This document shows positions 1 through 6,373 of a stretch of DNA of 10,964 bases, in pieces (the stretch's first letter is position 1; every line of letters starts with the position of its first letter). The position numbers and the translations under genes were made by a program. This DNA is from Candidatus Levyibacteriota bacterium (lineage in GTDB: Bacteria; Patescibacteriota; Microgenomatia; Levybacterales; UBA12049), in NCBI GenBank assembly GCA_016182225.1, contig JACOXV010000022.1, forward strand, positions 1 through 10,964, read 5' to 3'. The notes under the pieces were generated by a model that was given only the letters and a program-made list of their open reading frames with translations, made no database searches and had not been told where the DNA came from.

Positions 1-1201
1 CTTTTTCTAAATTTTCAATCATCTTATTTATTGCATTGTTCAAATTTGGCTCAACATGAGTAAACTGTTCGGCGTATTTAAGTCTAAGGGCCATGTCATA
101 TACTCGGTCACCAGATACAGCAATATTCTTGTCTTTATTCAAGATTTCTTCAAAATTTATGTCCCAAATCCAGCTGACGTCAAGTCCATCAGGAATTCTG
201 TCATTAAGTAAAATTAACAAATTTTTTCCTCTCAACTCCTCAACAGTTGTTAAGGATTCATTAAAACTTGTGGGATTTTTAGAAAGGAAAATCTGCACGT
301 TTTTTCCCTGGAAGTTCATTTTTTCCTGTCTGCCAAAAGCAGGAGTGAAATTTTTAAAGGCAGCTTCTATTGTTTGTTGTTTAATATTTTCTGATTTAGC
401 AAAAAGGGCAGCTGCCAATGCATTGTACTTGTTATATGTTCCGCTCAAAGGATAAGACAAAAGTTTTGATAGATCGGGCTTTGGTCTTTTAAGTTTGCAA
501 TTAGGGCACTGCCAAATTCCAAGATGCGAGAAGAAAACGGTTTCAAAATTTAATTTTTCAAAACATCTGGGACAATATGTGGTATCTGCGCCGTGTGAAG
601 TTTTATCTTTTCCTAACTCATCTAATCCGAAAAATAAGCTTTTCGCTTTTGTACCACTTGCTAGTTGAGCCATCTGTGGGTCATCGGAGTTTAAAATTAA
701 TGTTGTTTTTGAATCTAAGATGCTGAAGGCTGTTTTCCATTTTTTTGCAATACTATCAATTTCGCCATATCTGTCGAGTTGATCTCTAAATAAGTTAAGA
801 GCAATAATATAATCCGGATTTGTTTGTTTTATGACTTGAGGAAGTGCATTTTCGTCGCTTTCGAAAATTAAATAATCTTCTTTCTGTTTTCCTGACATAT
901 CGGAACCCCAAATTAGCGATGTTGCTAGACCATTTAATAAGTTAGCGCCGGAGGCGTTTCTAATTACTTTTTTATTATCCTTTTTAAGAATTGTTGAGAT
1001 TAGTTTTCCAGTTGTTGTTTTTCCGTTTGTTCCGGCAATAACTATAATTTTAATTTCGGATTTTTTGAGAATTTGATTAACGAAGTTTGGATTAATACTA
1101 AGTACGATGTGTCCTGGCCAAGTTGAACCTGACCCAAGACGAAGGGCCCTGATAAAAAAAAGTGAAGCTTTTCCAATTAAAAGTGGAAAATTGAAATTCA
1201 T
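1..1201 (-). CDS. murT: MurT, Mur ligase-like subunit of the lipid II amidating complex (3' end outside window)
   Basis: MurT with the glutaminase GatD amidates the D-glutamate of lipid II at the cytoplasmic face, using ATP and glutamine-derived ammonia. The 400 residues present show a Mur-ligase central ATP site (GTNGKTTTGK, about 57-66), the MurT signature NLFRDQLDRYGE (136-147), NSDDP (171-175), and a four-cysteine zinc ribbon inserted in the central domain (C210, C213, C232, C235). GTYNKYN (254-260), PAFGRQE (287-293) and KNPTSFNE (308-315) follow, then the C-terminal DUF1727 motif NDRIPDGLDVSWIWD (about 333-347). An Asp in that C-terminal region is known to complete the GatD catalytic triad in characterised MurT-GatD; which residue it is here is inferred. 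The ATG begins one base after the htpX stop with no clear Shine-Dalgarno, so translation is probably coupled. The reading frame is still open at the left edge; perhaps 30-40 residues are missing. gatD would be expected next to it, outside the window. Identification is very secure. Confidence 0.95.
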   Translation of the reverse strand, partial: MNFNFPLLIGKASLFFIRALRLGSGSTWPGHIVLSINPNFVNQILKKSEIKIIVIAGTNGKTTTGKLISTILKKDNKKVIRNASGANLLNGLATSLIWGSDMSGKQKEDYLIFESDENALPQVIKQTNPDYIIALNLFRDQLDRYGEIDSIAKKWKTAFSILDSKTTLILNSDDPQMAQLASGTKAKSLFFGLDELGKDKTSHGADTTYCPRCFEKLNFETVFFSHLGIWQCPNCKLKRPKPDLSKLLSYPLSGTYNKYNALAAALFAKSENIKQQTIEAAFKNFTPAFGRQEKMNFQGKNVQIFLSKNPTSFNESLTTVEELRGKNLLILLNDRIPDGLDVSWIWDINFEEILNKDKNIAVSGDRVYDMALRLKYAEQFTHVEPNLNNAINKMIENLEK

Positions 1202-1202
1202 A

Positions 1203-2096
1203 TTACATTGATTTTAAAATTCTTATCCTCTCATGGATGGGGGGATGAGTATTAAATAGTGATGAAAGAAAACCCTTGAGAGATTCTTTTTGAAACGGAT
1301 CTTCTATAAAAAGATGTGCGGTGGCATGATTGGCGCTTCTAAGAGGCTGTTTGTCTTTTTCTAGTTTTTCTAAAGCACTTGCCAGTCCTTGCGGATAACG
1401 AGTCAAAAGAGCGCCTGATGCATCAGCAAGAAATTCTCTTTTTCTGGAAACTGCAAGTTGAATAAGAGTAGCAGCAAGAGGAGATAGGATTGCAAGGATG
1501 ATGCCAATAATTAGAAAGATTGCCCCAGCGCTTCCTTTTCTATCGCTATCTCTGTCTCCAAACCACATACTTCGTAGGAAGATATCCGCCATGATTGCTA
1601 TCGATCCTACTAAAATAGCAACAACAGTCATAAGACGAATATCATAATTTTTTACATGGGAGAGTTCGTGCGCTATAACTCCTTCAAGTTCTGTTTTGTT
1701 CAGAAGATTTAACAATCCGGTTGTGGCGCATACTACAGCGTGTTTTGGATCTCTGCCTGTCGCGAATGCATTTGGGGAAGGGTCATCTATAATATAAATT
1801 TTAGGCATGGGGAGTCCGGCGCCTATGCTTAAATTCTCAACAACTCTAAAAAGCTCCGGATTATCCTTCAGATCTATTCTTCTGGCTTTTAATGTAGCTA
1901 GTACTAATTTGTCCGAGTAATAAAAGCTTCCAACGCTCATTACTGCAGAAATAATGAGTGCGATACCTACAAAAGATAATCCAAAGTCAAATGCTTTGCT
2001 AAATACGAAAGTTAGTGTGGATATAATTAATACAAAAAACAACATGATGAACCATGTCTTCCACTTGTTTGAAGAAATAGCTGAATAAATATTCAT
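1203..2096 (-). CDS. htpX: HtpX, membrane zinc metalloprotease (M48)
   Basis: HtpX is an integral-membrane M48 peptidase that degrades misfolded membrane proteins with its active site on the cytoplasmic side. The protein has 297 residues, the usual family length. It has two N-terminal membrane segments (about 15-32 and 40-60), the zinc-binding HELSH motif (143-147), two more hydrophobic segments (about 154-172 and 192-214), the REFLAD motif (220-225) whose Glu221 is the expected third zinc ligand, and the C-terminal THPP motif (283-286). The start MNIYSAISSNKWKTW matches the typical HtpX N-terminus. It lies 8 bases after the lemA stop and 1 base before murT, so it is in the middle of the operon. 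No Shine-Dalgarno is visible. LemA and HtpX genes are often adjacent in bacteria, which supports a shared membrane-maintenance role, though no direct interaction can be read from the sequence. Confidence 0.95.
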   Translation of the reverse strand: MNIYSAISSNKWKTWFIMLFFVLIISTLTFVFSKAFDFGLSFVGIALIISAVMSVGSFYYSDKLVLATLKARRIDLKDNPELFRVVENLSIGAGLPMPKIYIIDDPSPNAFATGRDPKHAVVCATTGLLNLLNKTELEGVIAHELSHVKNYDIRLMTVVAILVGSIAIMADIFLRSMWFGDRDSDRKGSAGAIFLIIGIILAILSPLAATLIQLAVSRKREFLADASGALLTRYPQGLASALEKLEKDKQPLRSANHATAHLFIEDPFQKESLKGFLSSLFNTHPPIHERIRILKSM

Positions 2097-2104
2097 CGCA
2101 AAAA

Positions 2105-2665
2105 TTAGAAAGAAACTTTTACTTCTTTTTTCTCTTCTTCAGAAGCTGCAAAGAACTCTGCAGGCGCAAGATTTAAGATCCTTGCGATAAAAACATTGGG
2201 AAAAATTGCCAATTTTGTGTTATAGTCGAGAACCTGACTGTTATAGAATTGTCTTGCGTAAGCAATTTTATTTTCAGTGTCTGATAATTCTCCCTGAAGC
2301 TCTTTAAAATTTTCACTAGCTCTAAGCTGCGGATAGTTTTCTGCAACTGCAAAAAGAGACTTGAGAGCGTCCGAAAGCATGTTATTTGCTTTTGCTTTAT
2401 CCTCGACGCCTTTATTTGAGACAATTTCTGATCTTAACTGCGTTATTTTTTCAAGAAGATCTTTTTCATGCTTGGCATACCCCTTAACGGTTTCTATCAA
2501 ATTGGGGATAAGACTAGCTCTTCTTTTTAATTGAACATCTATATGGGAAAAAGCTTCAGATACTCTAAGCTTTGTAGATATAAGAGTATTGTATAAAAAC
2601 CAAATGTATAGGAGAATTCCTCCAACGACAATTGCAATAATTATTAATGGATTCAATTTACTCAC
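2105..2665 (-). CDS. lemA: LemA family membrane-anchored protein
   Basis: This is a LemA-family protein of up to 186 residues with no known enzymatic activity. One membrane segment lies near the N-terminus (about 7-27), followed by a long helical domain with the family's conserved core: LKRRASLIPNLIETVKGYAKHE (47-68, helical) and, later, YPQLRASENFKELQ (111-124) and TENKIAYARQFYN (130-142). Family knowledge places the helical domain outside the membrane. The longest frame opens at GTG 2665 and overlaps the polX stop by 8 bases, but its Shine-Dalgarno would be jammed against that GTG. A TTG three codons later (2654-2656) lies 6 bases after a near-perfect AGGGAGGTG and 1 base after the polX stop, so the true protein is probably 183 residues starting there. 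Its position just before htpX is a known pairing. Its function here is not known. Confidence 0.93.
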   Translation of the reverse strand: MSKLNPLIIIAIVVGGILLYIWFLYNTLISTKLRVSEAFSHIDVQLKRRASLIPNLIETVKGYAKHEKDLLEKITQLRSEIVSNKGVEDKAKANNMLSDALKSLFAVAENYPQLRASENFKELQGELSDTENKIAYARQFYNSQVLDYNTKLAIFPNVFIARILNLAPAEFFAASEEEKKEVKVSF

Positions 2666-4430
2666 CTCCCTTTAAAATCTTTATCATCCTATTATAGTCA
2701 AAAGTATTCAATATGTCATCTTTTTCAGCCCACCCCCGCCGGGCCAGTGCTACTCCATACCGCATTAGTTCCATTTGCTCGGCTGCGTGGCTGTCCGTAT
2801 CGATGGAAAATTTAATTCCATACTTTTTTGCTTCTCGGATAAGAGGGTCAGGAAGGTCAAGTCTATACGGCCATGAATTTATTTCAATAATTTTTTTATT
2901 TTTTTTGCAAAAATCAAAAAGTTTGTCCCAATTTAGTTCATACCCATTTCTTTTGTTAAGTAACCTTCCTGTAGGATGTGCAAGTATTCTTGCTTTCTCA
3001 TGCGAAAGCCCCTTCAAGACTCTTTCTGTCATCTGACCTATATCCATTCCAAATACAGAATGAATAGACACTATGACTCCATCAAGAATATTGAGAACTT
3101 TATCATCCACGGCTAGTTTTCCGCTAGGAAGTATGTCTACTTCCATCATTTTTATAATTTTTATTTTGTATAGTTGGGAGACTTTATCGATTTCATCATT
3201 TCTCTTGGCGACTAAATCATAAATTTGCCTTGAAGTATGTTTGGAAATACTTGGATTATGCTCAGAAAAAGCTAGATATTCATAATTAAGGCTCTTTGCT
3301 TTATTTAGCATTTCGTCAATTGAGTTTCTTCCAAGGTCATGGCTTGGTTCTATTGGAAAACTTGAGTGGATATGGAAATCTCCGCGTATATCTGATAATT
3401 CTATGAGATTTGGAAGATCATGTTTTTGAGCTTTTTCTATTTCTCCTAAATCTTCTCTGATTTCTGGCGGTATCCAATCCATCCCCAATGCTTTATAAAA
3501 TTTCTCTTCTGTGTCATATGTTTTTAGGATAACTTTCCCATTTTCTTTTAGTTTTATTCCTCTTTCAGAGAGAGACATCCCTTTTTTAAGTGCAATTTCT
3601 CGTAAGTGCACATTGTGGTTTTTGCTTCCGGTAAAATGCTGGAGAAGAGAGCCGAATGATTTCGGAGGCTGTGACATTAAATCTACTTGCTTGCCTCCCA
3701 AGGCTAGTACGGAAACAGTAGATGGACCTTTTTCAATTACTCTCTCAATAGAGGGCATTTTTATAAAGTGATTAATTACTTCTTTTGGTTTATCAGTGGA
3801 TACTGCAATGTCAATATCCCCAACAGTGGGCATCATTCTTCTTAAACTTCCCAATAGTTCGGCCTGTTTGACATATTTAGAATAATAAAGATATTCGAGT
3901 ATTTTTTGTCCTGCTTCATAGGCGATTGGTACCACCATCCTGGTAGTTTTACCTTTTCCAAGTTTAAACTCTTCTATTGCTCTGATGATATCTTTTTCAG
4001 ATTTTTCTCCAAATCCCGGAACTTTGGAGATTTCCCCTGACTTAGCTATTTTTTCAAGCATATCTATGGCAGTTTCTGGTTTTATAATGTTAAATTCAAG
4101 GGATAATTTAAATGCTTTTTTAGGTCCCATACTGGGGATTTCCATAATTTCAAAAACAGCGGGAGGGATTCCCTCTAGAACGTGCTGAAAATGGGAGACT
4201 TTACCTTTTTTAAAAAGCTCTTCAATTCTTCCTTTTATGGTTTTTCCAATATTTGGGACGTTTTCCAGCCTGCCTTCTTTATAGAGGTTTTTCAATTGCT
4301 CAGGTAGTGCATCTATTGTGTCTGCAGCATTTTCATAAGCAATCATCTGAAAATAGAATTTTTTCTCGTTTTTAATTCTATAAGCTGCAGCTATGTTTCG
4401 AAAAAGTTTTGCTATTTCTTTATTTGTCAC
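2658..4430 (-). CDS. polX: DNA polymerase/3'-5' exonuclease PolX (Pol beta-like plus PHP domain)
   Basis: Bacterial PolX fills short gaps in base-excision-type repair and, through its PHP domain, removes 3' nucleotides. The 590 residues follow the family plan: an N-terminal helical 8-kDa-like/HhH region (about 1-90, with VPNIGKTIKGR near 58-68), further HhH motifs (IPSMGPKKA at 98-106, VPGFGEKSE at 137-145), the nucleotidyltransferase motif GSLRR (194-198) with the metal-binding GDID (204-207), and the later strand QVDLM (248-252). The C-terminal PHP domain carries DFHIHSSF (351-358), SEHN (389-392), MEVD (429-432), SIHS (455-458), AHPTGR (484-489) and DTDSH (544-548), so all expected metal ligands appear present. 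The start is GTG; it matches the usual N-terminus (NKEIAKLFRNIAA). A promoter-like element ends only 10 bases upstream, implying a very short leader. It is the first gene of a four-gene operon; the partnership with lemA, htpX and murT has no evident functional logic. Confidence 0.95.
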   Translation of the reverse strand: MTNKEIAKLFRNIAAAYRIKNEKKFYFQMIAYENAADTIDALPEQLKNLYKEGRLENVPNIGKTIKGRIEELFKKGKVSHFQHVLEGIPPAVFEIMEIPSMGPKKAFKLSLEFNIIKPETAIDMLEKIAKSGEISKVPGFGEKSEKDIIRAIEEFKLGKGKTTRMVVPIAYEAGQKILEYLYYSKYVKQAELLGSLRRMMPTVGDIDIAVSTDKPKEVINHFIKMPSIERVIEKGPSTVSVLALGGKQVDLMSQPPKSFGSLLQHFTGSKNHNVHLREIALKKGMSLSERGIKLKENGKVILKTYDTEEKFYKALGMDWIPPEIREDLGEIEKAQKHDLPNLIELSDIRGDFHIHSSFPIEPSHDLGRNSIDEMLNKAKSLNYEYLAFSEHNPSISKHTSRQIYDLVAKRNDEIDKVSQLYKIKIIKMMEVDILPSGKLAVDDKVLNILDGVIVSIHSVFGMDIGQMTERVLKGLSHEKARILAHPTGRLLNKRNGYELNWDKLFDFCKKNKKIIEINSWPYRLDLPDPLIREAKKYGIKFSIDTDSHAAEQMELMRYGVALARRGWAEKDDILNTFDYNRMIKILKGGE

Positions 4431-4440
4431 GTTTGTCCCG

Positions 4441-4469
4441 ATGATAGCATTTCAAAACAATCCATACAA
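4441..4469 (-). promoter_or_regulatory. Candidate polX operon promoter
   Basis: On the minus strand TTGTAT (4464-4469) is separated by 17 bases from TATCAT (4441-4446). A TG two bases upstream gives an extended -10 (TGCTATCAT). The -35 is weak (3 of 6 consensus bases) and the -10 good (5 of 6). Transcription would start about 3-4 bases before the polX GTG, making the operon mRNA nearly leaderless. Confidence 0.55.
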
Positions 4470-4477
4470 GCTAAAGA

Positions 4478-4506
4478 TTGACTTGGCTTTTAATGTCTGT
4501 TAGGAT
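4478..4506 (+). promoter_or_regulatory. Candidate tRNA-Asp promoter
   Basis: TTGACT (4478-4483) is followed after 17 bases by TAGGAT (4501-4506), 16 bases before the mature tRNA 5' end. It diverges from the polX promoter; the two -35 boxes are only 8 bases apart. The -35 is strong (5 of 6) and the -10 moderate (4 of 6). It may also drive the LysM gene through the tRNA. Confidence 0.5.
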
Positions 4507-4522
4507 ATTAGCTGTCTTTTCT

Positions 4523-4596
4523 GGGCTCGTAGTGAAGAGGCCTATCACGCCTCCCTGTCACGGAGGAGATCGCCGGTTCGAATCCGGTCGAGCCCG
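4523..4596 (+). tRNA. trnD: tRNA-Asp (anticodon GUC)
   Basis: The 74-base cloverleaf closes fully. The acceptor stem GGGCTCG (4523-4529) pairs with CGAGCCC (4589-4595), with discriminator G at 4596. The D-arm is GTGA/TCAC with GG in the loop. The anticodon stem CCTCC/GGAGG holds loop CTGTCAC, giving anticodon GTC. The T-arm is GCCGG-TTCGAAT-CCGGT with one G-U pair. CCA is not encoded (CAAG follows), so it must be added by nucleotidyltransferase. The LysM gene starts 33 bases downstream, with no terminator between them. Confidence 0.97.
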
Positions 4597-4629
4597 CAAG
4601 CCCCTATCTCTGCCTTAGGAAGGAGGAAA

Positions 4630-5289
4630 ATGCCGAGAAAAAAAATAAGTAAATCTTCTGGGGAAAAAGAGTCTAGTGTTGCTTCAAAGATCAACGAAAG
4701 TAAACTTCTCTCAAATTATCTTTCTCAAATAAAGACAGGAGAGTCATATGTAAGCTTAATTTTAGGCGCGTTAGTGGTTTTGATTCTAGCAGTGGTTTTG
4801 TTTGTTTTTCTAAGAAGAGAAGGTGGGTTTAGTAATTTAAATATAGATTTTGGAAGAGACCAGGCGGAAAAAGAAAGACAGGAAACAACTAAAAGGATCT
4901 ATACAGTCGCTGAAGGAGAATGGCTTTCTACAATTGCATTAAAAGAATATGGAAATATTGATTTATGGAGAGAGATTGCGAAAGCTAATAATATTTCAAA
5001 TCCGGATTTAATTGAGGTTGGAACAAAATTGGTTTTACCAGAAATAAAAAGTGAACAAAAAGCTGAAGCTGCACCGTCTCCTACTGTGACTCCAGTTCCT
5101 TCAACAATATCAACAAACACCATGAGAATAAATAGCGCAGATTATACAGTGGTTGAAGAAGATAATTTATGGGATATTTCAGTAAGGGCCTATGGCGATG
5201 GTTATAAATGGAGTGAAGTGGCAAAAGTGAACAGCCTGATAAATCCAGATGTAATAGTTCCTGGACAGAAATTAAATCTACCCAGATAG
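4630..5289 (+). CDS. Membrane-anchored protein with two LysM domains
   Basis: This is a 219-residue protein, probably binding peptidoglycan or another N-acetylglucosamine polymer outside the cytoplasmic membrane. A basic, serine-rich N-terminus (MPRKKISK, net positive) precedes one strong membrane helix (about 41-61) ending in RR; with few positive charges just after that, the N-terminus should be inside. LysM 1 spans about 91-137 (starts YTVAEGEWLSTIA, ends GTKLVLP). A Pro/Thr/Ala/Ser-rich linker follows (about 141-165), then LysM 2 at about 172-218 (starts YTVVEEDNLWDIS, ends GQKLNLPR). Both repeats have the unusual insert and conserved Trp (W113, W194) of the DLWREIAKAN/YKWSEVAKVN helix. 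There is no catalytic domain, so it is likely a wall-binding or scaffold protein. It has the strongest Shine-Dalgarno in the window (GGAAGGAGG, 4 bases before ATG) and lies 33 bases after tRNA-Asp. The fold is certain; the exact role is not. Confidence 0.9.
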   Translation: MPRKKISKSSGEKESSVASKINESKLLSNYLSQIKTGESYVSLILGALVVLILAVVLFVFLRREGGFSNLNIDFGRDQAEKERQETTKRIYTVAEGEWLSTIALKEYGNIDLWREIAKANNISNPDLIEVGTKLVLPEIKSEQKAEAAPSPTVTPVPSTISTNTMRINSADYTVVEEDNLWDISVRAYGDGYKWSEVAKVNSLINPDVIVPGQKLNLPR

Positions 5290-5319
5290 AGTTAAGCTTT
5301 TCATCGTAGCCGTGTTAAA

Positions 5320-5328
5320 TGATATAAT
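5320..5328 (+). promoter_or_regulatory. Extended -10 promoter of tRNA-Gly
   Basis: TGATATAAT is a perfect extended -10 (TG, one base, TATAAT) ending 9 bases before the tRNA-Gly 5' end. No convincing -35 is seen at 16-18 bases upstream, as expected for extended -10 promoters. The ten bases TGATATAATT recur exactly at 6359-6368. Confidence 0.65.
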
Positions 5329-5337
5329 TCGTTTGCT

Positions 5338-5409
5338 GCGGTGGTAGTTCAGCGGTAGAATGCTTCCTTCCCAAGGAAGAGGTCGCCGGTTCAAATCCGG
5401 TCCACCGCT
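5338..5409 (+). tRNA. trnG: tRNA-Gly (anticodon CCC)
   Basis: The 72-base cloverleaf has acceptor stem GCGGTGG (5338-5344) paired with CCACCGC (5402-5408) and discriminator T at 5409. The anticodon stem CTTCC/GGAAG holds loop TTCCCAA, giving anticodon CCC, which reads GGG. The T-arm is GCCGG-TTCAAAT-CCGGT. No CCA is encoded. The GDPD-like gene starts 25 bases downstream without an intervening terminator. Confidence 0.97.
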
Positions 5410-5434
5410 CAGAAAGTGACAGAAATAGACATAA

Positions 5435-6121
5435 ATGAACAGTAGATTACACAAAACGCCTTTATTCATATCACATCGTGGTGATACAGTTTCTTTTCCG
5501 GAGAACACTTTGGAGGCATTTTTATCAGCTTTTGAAAAAAGGGCTGATGGCGTAGAACTAGATGTTCATCTTCATAATGGAGAAATTATTGTCGTTAATA
5601 ACTTTTTGTTTGATAGAAACAAAAAGTATCCTAGTCTTAAAGACATTTTGAAGAAAATCCATTCAAAAGGCAGAATTGAGATAGAGATCAAAGAATTTGA
5701 TACTAAAATTCTCCAACAACTAAAAGAAATATTAAATAACTTTCCTCAAACTGATCTTGAATTAACTACAAGCGAAATTCCTCTAGCACCTTATATTAAG
5801 GATGCCTTTCCCAAAATACCATTAGGAGTGATTTTTCATGATTTCTTTTTTCAAGAGTGGATGACACCAGAATTAGTCCAACAAAAGTTAATTGGCTGGG
5901 GAAAATTAGCAAAAGCTAACAGACTCCATATCTCACTAAAAATATTAGAGCAATTTGGGCAGGGTATTCTTGTAGATAAATTACACTCAGCCGGATTTGT
6001 CGTTCATTCGCATGTCTTTAATACTGAAGAAAGAAACAACGACTTTAAAAAAATTTCTGAGTGGGATATCGATCAATGCACTTTTGATAGTATTGATATA
6101 CTTAACTTAAGAAATACTTAA
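5435..6121 (+). CDS. Glycerophosphodiester phosphodiesterase-like protein, active site altered
   Basis: This 228-residue protein has the GDPD TIM-barrel layout. Family members hydrolyse glycerophosphodiesters to glycerol 3-phosphate and an alcohol. Visible are the first catalytic motif SHRGD (13-17), PENT (22-25), the metal-binding ELD (41-43), and GRIEIEIK, matching the family's later Glu-Ile-Lys strand. The second catalytic histidine, normally in a V-V-x-H-D context just after the ELDV strand, is missing: the sequence reads EIIVVNNF (50-57). The last strand region (SHVFNTEE, then WDIDQCTFDSID) is also less conserved than the usual Trp-Thr-x-Asn and Thr-Asp-x-Pro motifs. It may be inactive, bind a ligand only, or use another residue. 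There is no signal peptide or membrane segment, so it is probably cytoplasmic. The ATG has no clear Shine-Dalgarno and lies 25 bases after tRNA-Gly, so the mRNA may arise by tRNA 3' processing. Family assignment is good; activity is doubtful. Confidence 0.82.
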   Translation: MNSRLHKTPLFISHRGDTVSFPENTLEAFLSAFEKRADGVELDVHLHNGEIIVVNNFLFDRNKKYPSLKDILKKIHSKGRIEIEIKEFDTKILQQLKEILNNFPQTDLELTTSEIPLAPYIKDAFPKIPLGVIFHDFFFQEWMTPELVQQKLIGWGKLAKANRLHISLKILEQFGQGILVDKLHSAGFVVHSHVFNTEERNNDFKKISEWDIDQCTFDSIDILNLRNT

Positions 6122-6148
6122 AGCTTTTAATATTTATATGGGCTTTAA

Positions 6149-6174
6149 GGGCGTTTAATTGTAAAATTAAACCC
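6149..6174 (+). other. AT-rich hairpin downstream of the GDPD-like gene
   Basis: GTTTAATT (6153-6160) pairs perfectly with AATTAAAC (6165-6172) around a GTAA loop. The stem extends by two G-C pairs past a one-base bulge (C6152). No U-tract follows, so it is not itself a terminator. It lies in a 252-base interval (6122-6373) with no convincing gene and may be part of a structured 3' UTR or small RNA that ends at the terminator at 6240-6261. Confidence 0.45.
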
Positions 6175-6232
6175 GGAGTAATCAAATCTCTTAGGTTCGA
6201 GCAAAGTACGGTCACCAGATCAAATAGCTTAA

Positions 6233-6261
6233 TAAAAAACTGGGCCTTTGCCCAGCTTTTT
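6233..6261. terminator. Bidirectional Rho-independent terminator
   Basis: CTGGGC (6240-6245) and GCCCAG (6250-6255) form a six-pair stem with a CTTT loop. The plus strand continues CTTTTT; the minus strand continues GTTTTTTATT. It works in both directions: it would end the GDPD-like transcript after about 130 nucleotides of 3' UTR, and stop minus-strand transcription from 6294-6322. It is the only clear intrinsic terminator in the window. Confidence 0.85.
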
Positions 6262-6293
6262 AAAGTATACATGAACCCGCCTCCTTGCAACCT

Positions 6294-6322
6294 TTTTTAC
6301 TCCCTTTTTAATTCTTTGTCAA
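6294..6322 (-). promoter_or_regulatory. Candidate minus-strand promoter before the doubtful small ORF
   Basis: On the minus strand a perfect TTGACA (6317-6322) is followed after 17 bases by TAAAAA (6294-6299, 4 of 6). The predicted start near 6287 would put AAGGAGG at the very 5' end of the transcript. The -10 is weak, so this needs transcript mapping. Confidence 0.4.
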
Positions 6323-6358
6323 GTAAATCTGGCAGGGTAAATAAAGTAGTTATATTTT

Positions 6359-6367
6359 TGATATAAT
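6359..6367 (+). promoter_or_regulatory. Extended -10 promoter at a leaderless start
   Basis: TGATATAAT is a perfect extended -10 whose last base is only six bases before the ATG at 6374. Transcription should therefore begin at or within a base of that ATG. No good -35 is seen at the usual spacing. The ten bases TGATATAATT are identical to those in the tRNA-Gly promoter. Confidence 0.65.
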
Positions 6368-6373
6368 TAGCTT

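Larger units (their letters stand above)
6102..6272 (-). other. Doubtful small ORF (56 codons) or minus-strand leader/ncRNA
   Basis: An ATG at 6270-6272 has a canonical AAGGAGG (6280-6286) seven bases upstream and a TTGACA element behind it. The 56-residue product (MYTLKSWAKAQFF..., hydrophobic in places, basic) is not one I recognise. The frame runs straight through a strong terminator hairpin (6240-6255) starting only 14 bases inside it, and its stop overlaps the 3' end of the GDPD-like gene on the other strand. Transcripts from this promoter would often stop after about 50 nucleotides. It may be a short regulatory RNA, a leader, a decayed gene or chance. I keep it because the initiation signals are better than those of most real genes here. 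Confidence 0.25.

Noticed and set aside
93..455. Plus-strand ORF of 120 codons
   Set aside because: It lies opposite murT, whose frame has clear family motifs throughout this stretch.
2713..3036. Plus-strand ORF of 107 codons
   Set aside because: It is a shadow of the PHP domain of polX on the other strand, with no promoter or Shine-Dalgarno.
5278..5508. Minus-strand ORF of 76 codons containing PDLNRRPLPWEG
   Set aside because: It is the antisense of tRNA-Gly and the start of the GDPD-like gene; such peptides are a well-known artefact of translating tRNA genes backwards.
6181..6225. Possible tRNA-like piece (GGTTCGAGC followed by CACCA) and a repeated ATCAAAT
   Set aside because: The flanks of the TTCGAGC do not form a T-stem and no acceptor or anticodon stem can be built; the 7-base repeat is expected by chance in AT-rich DNA.
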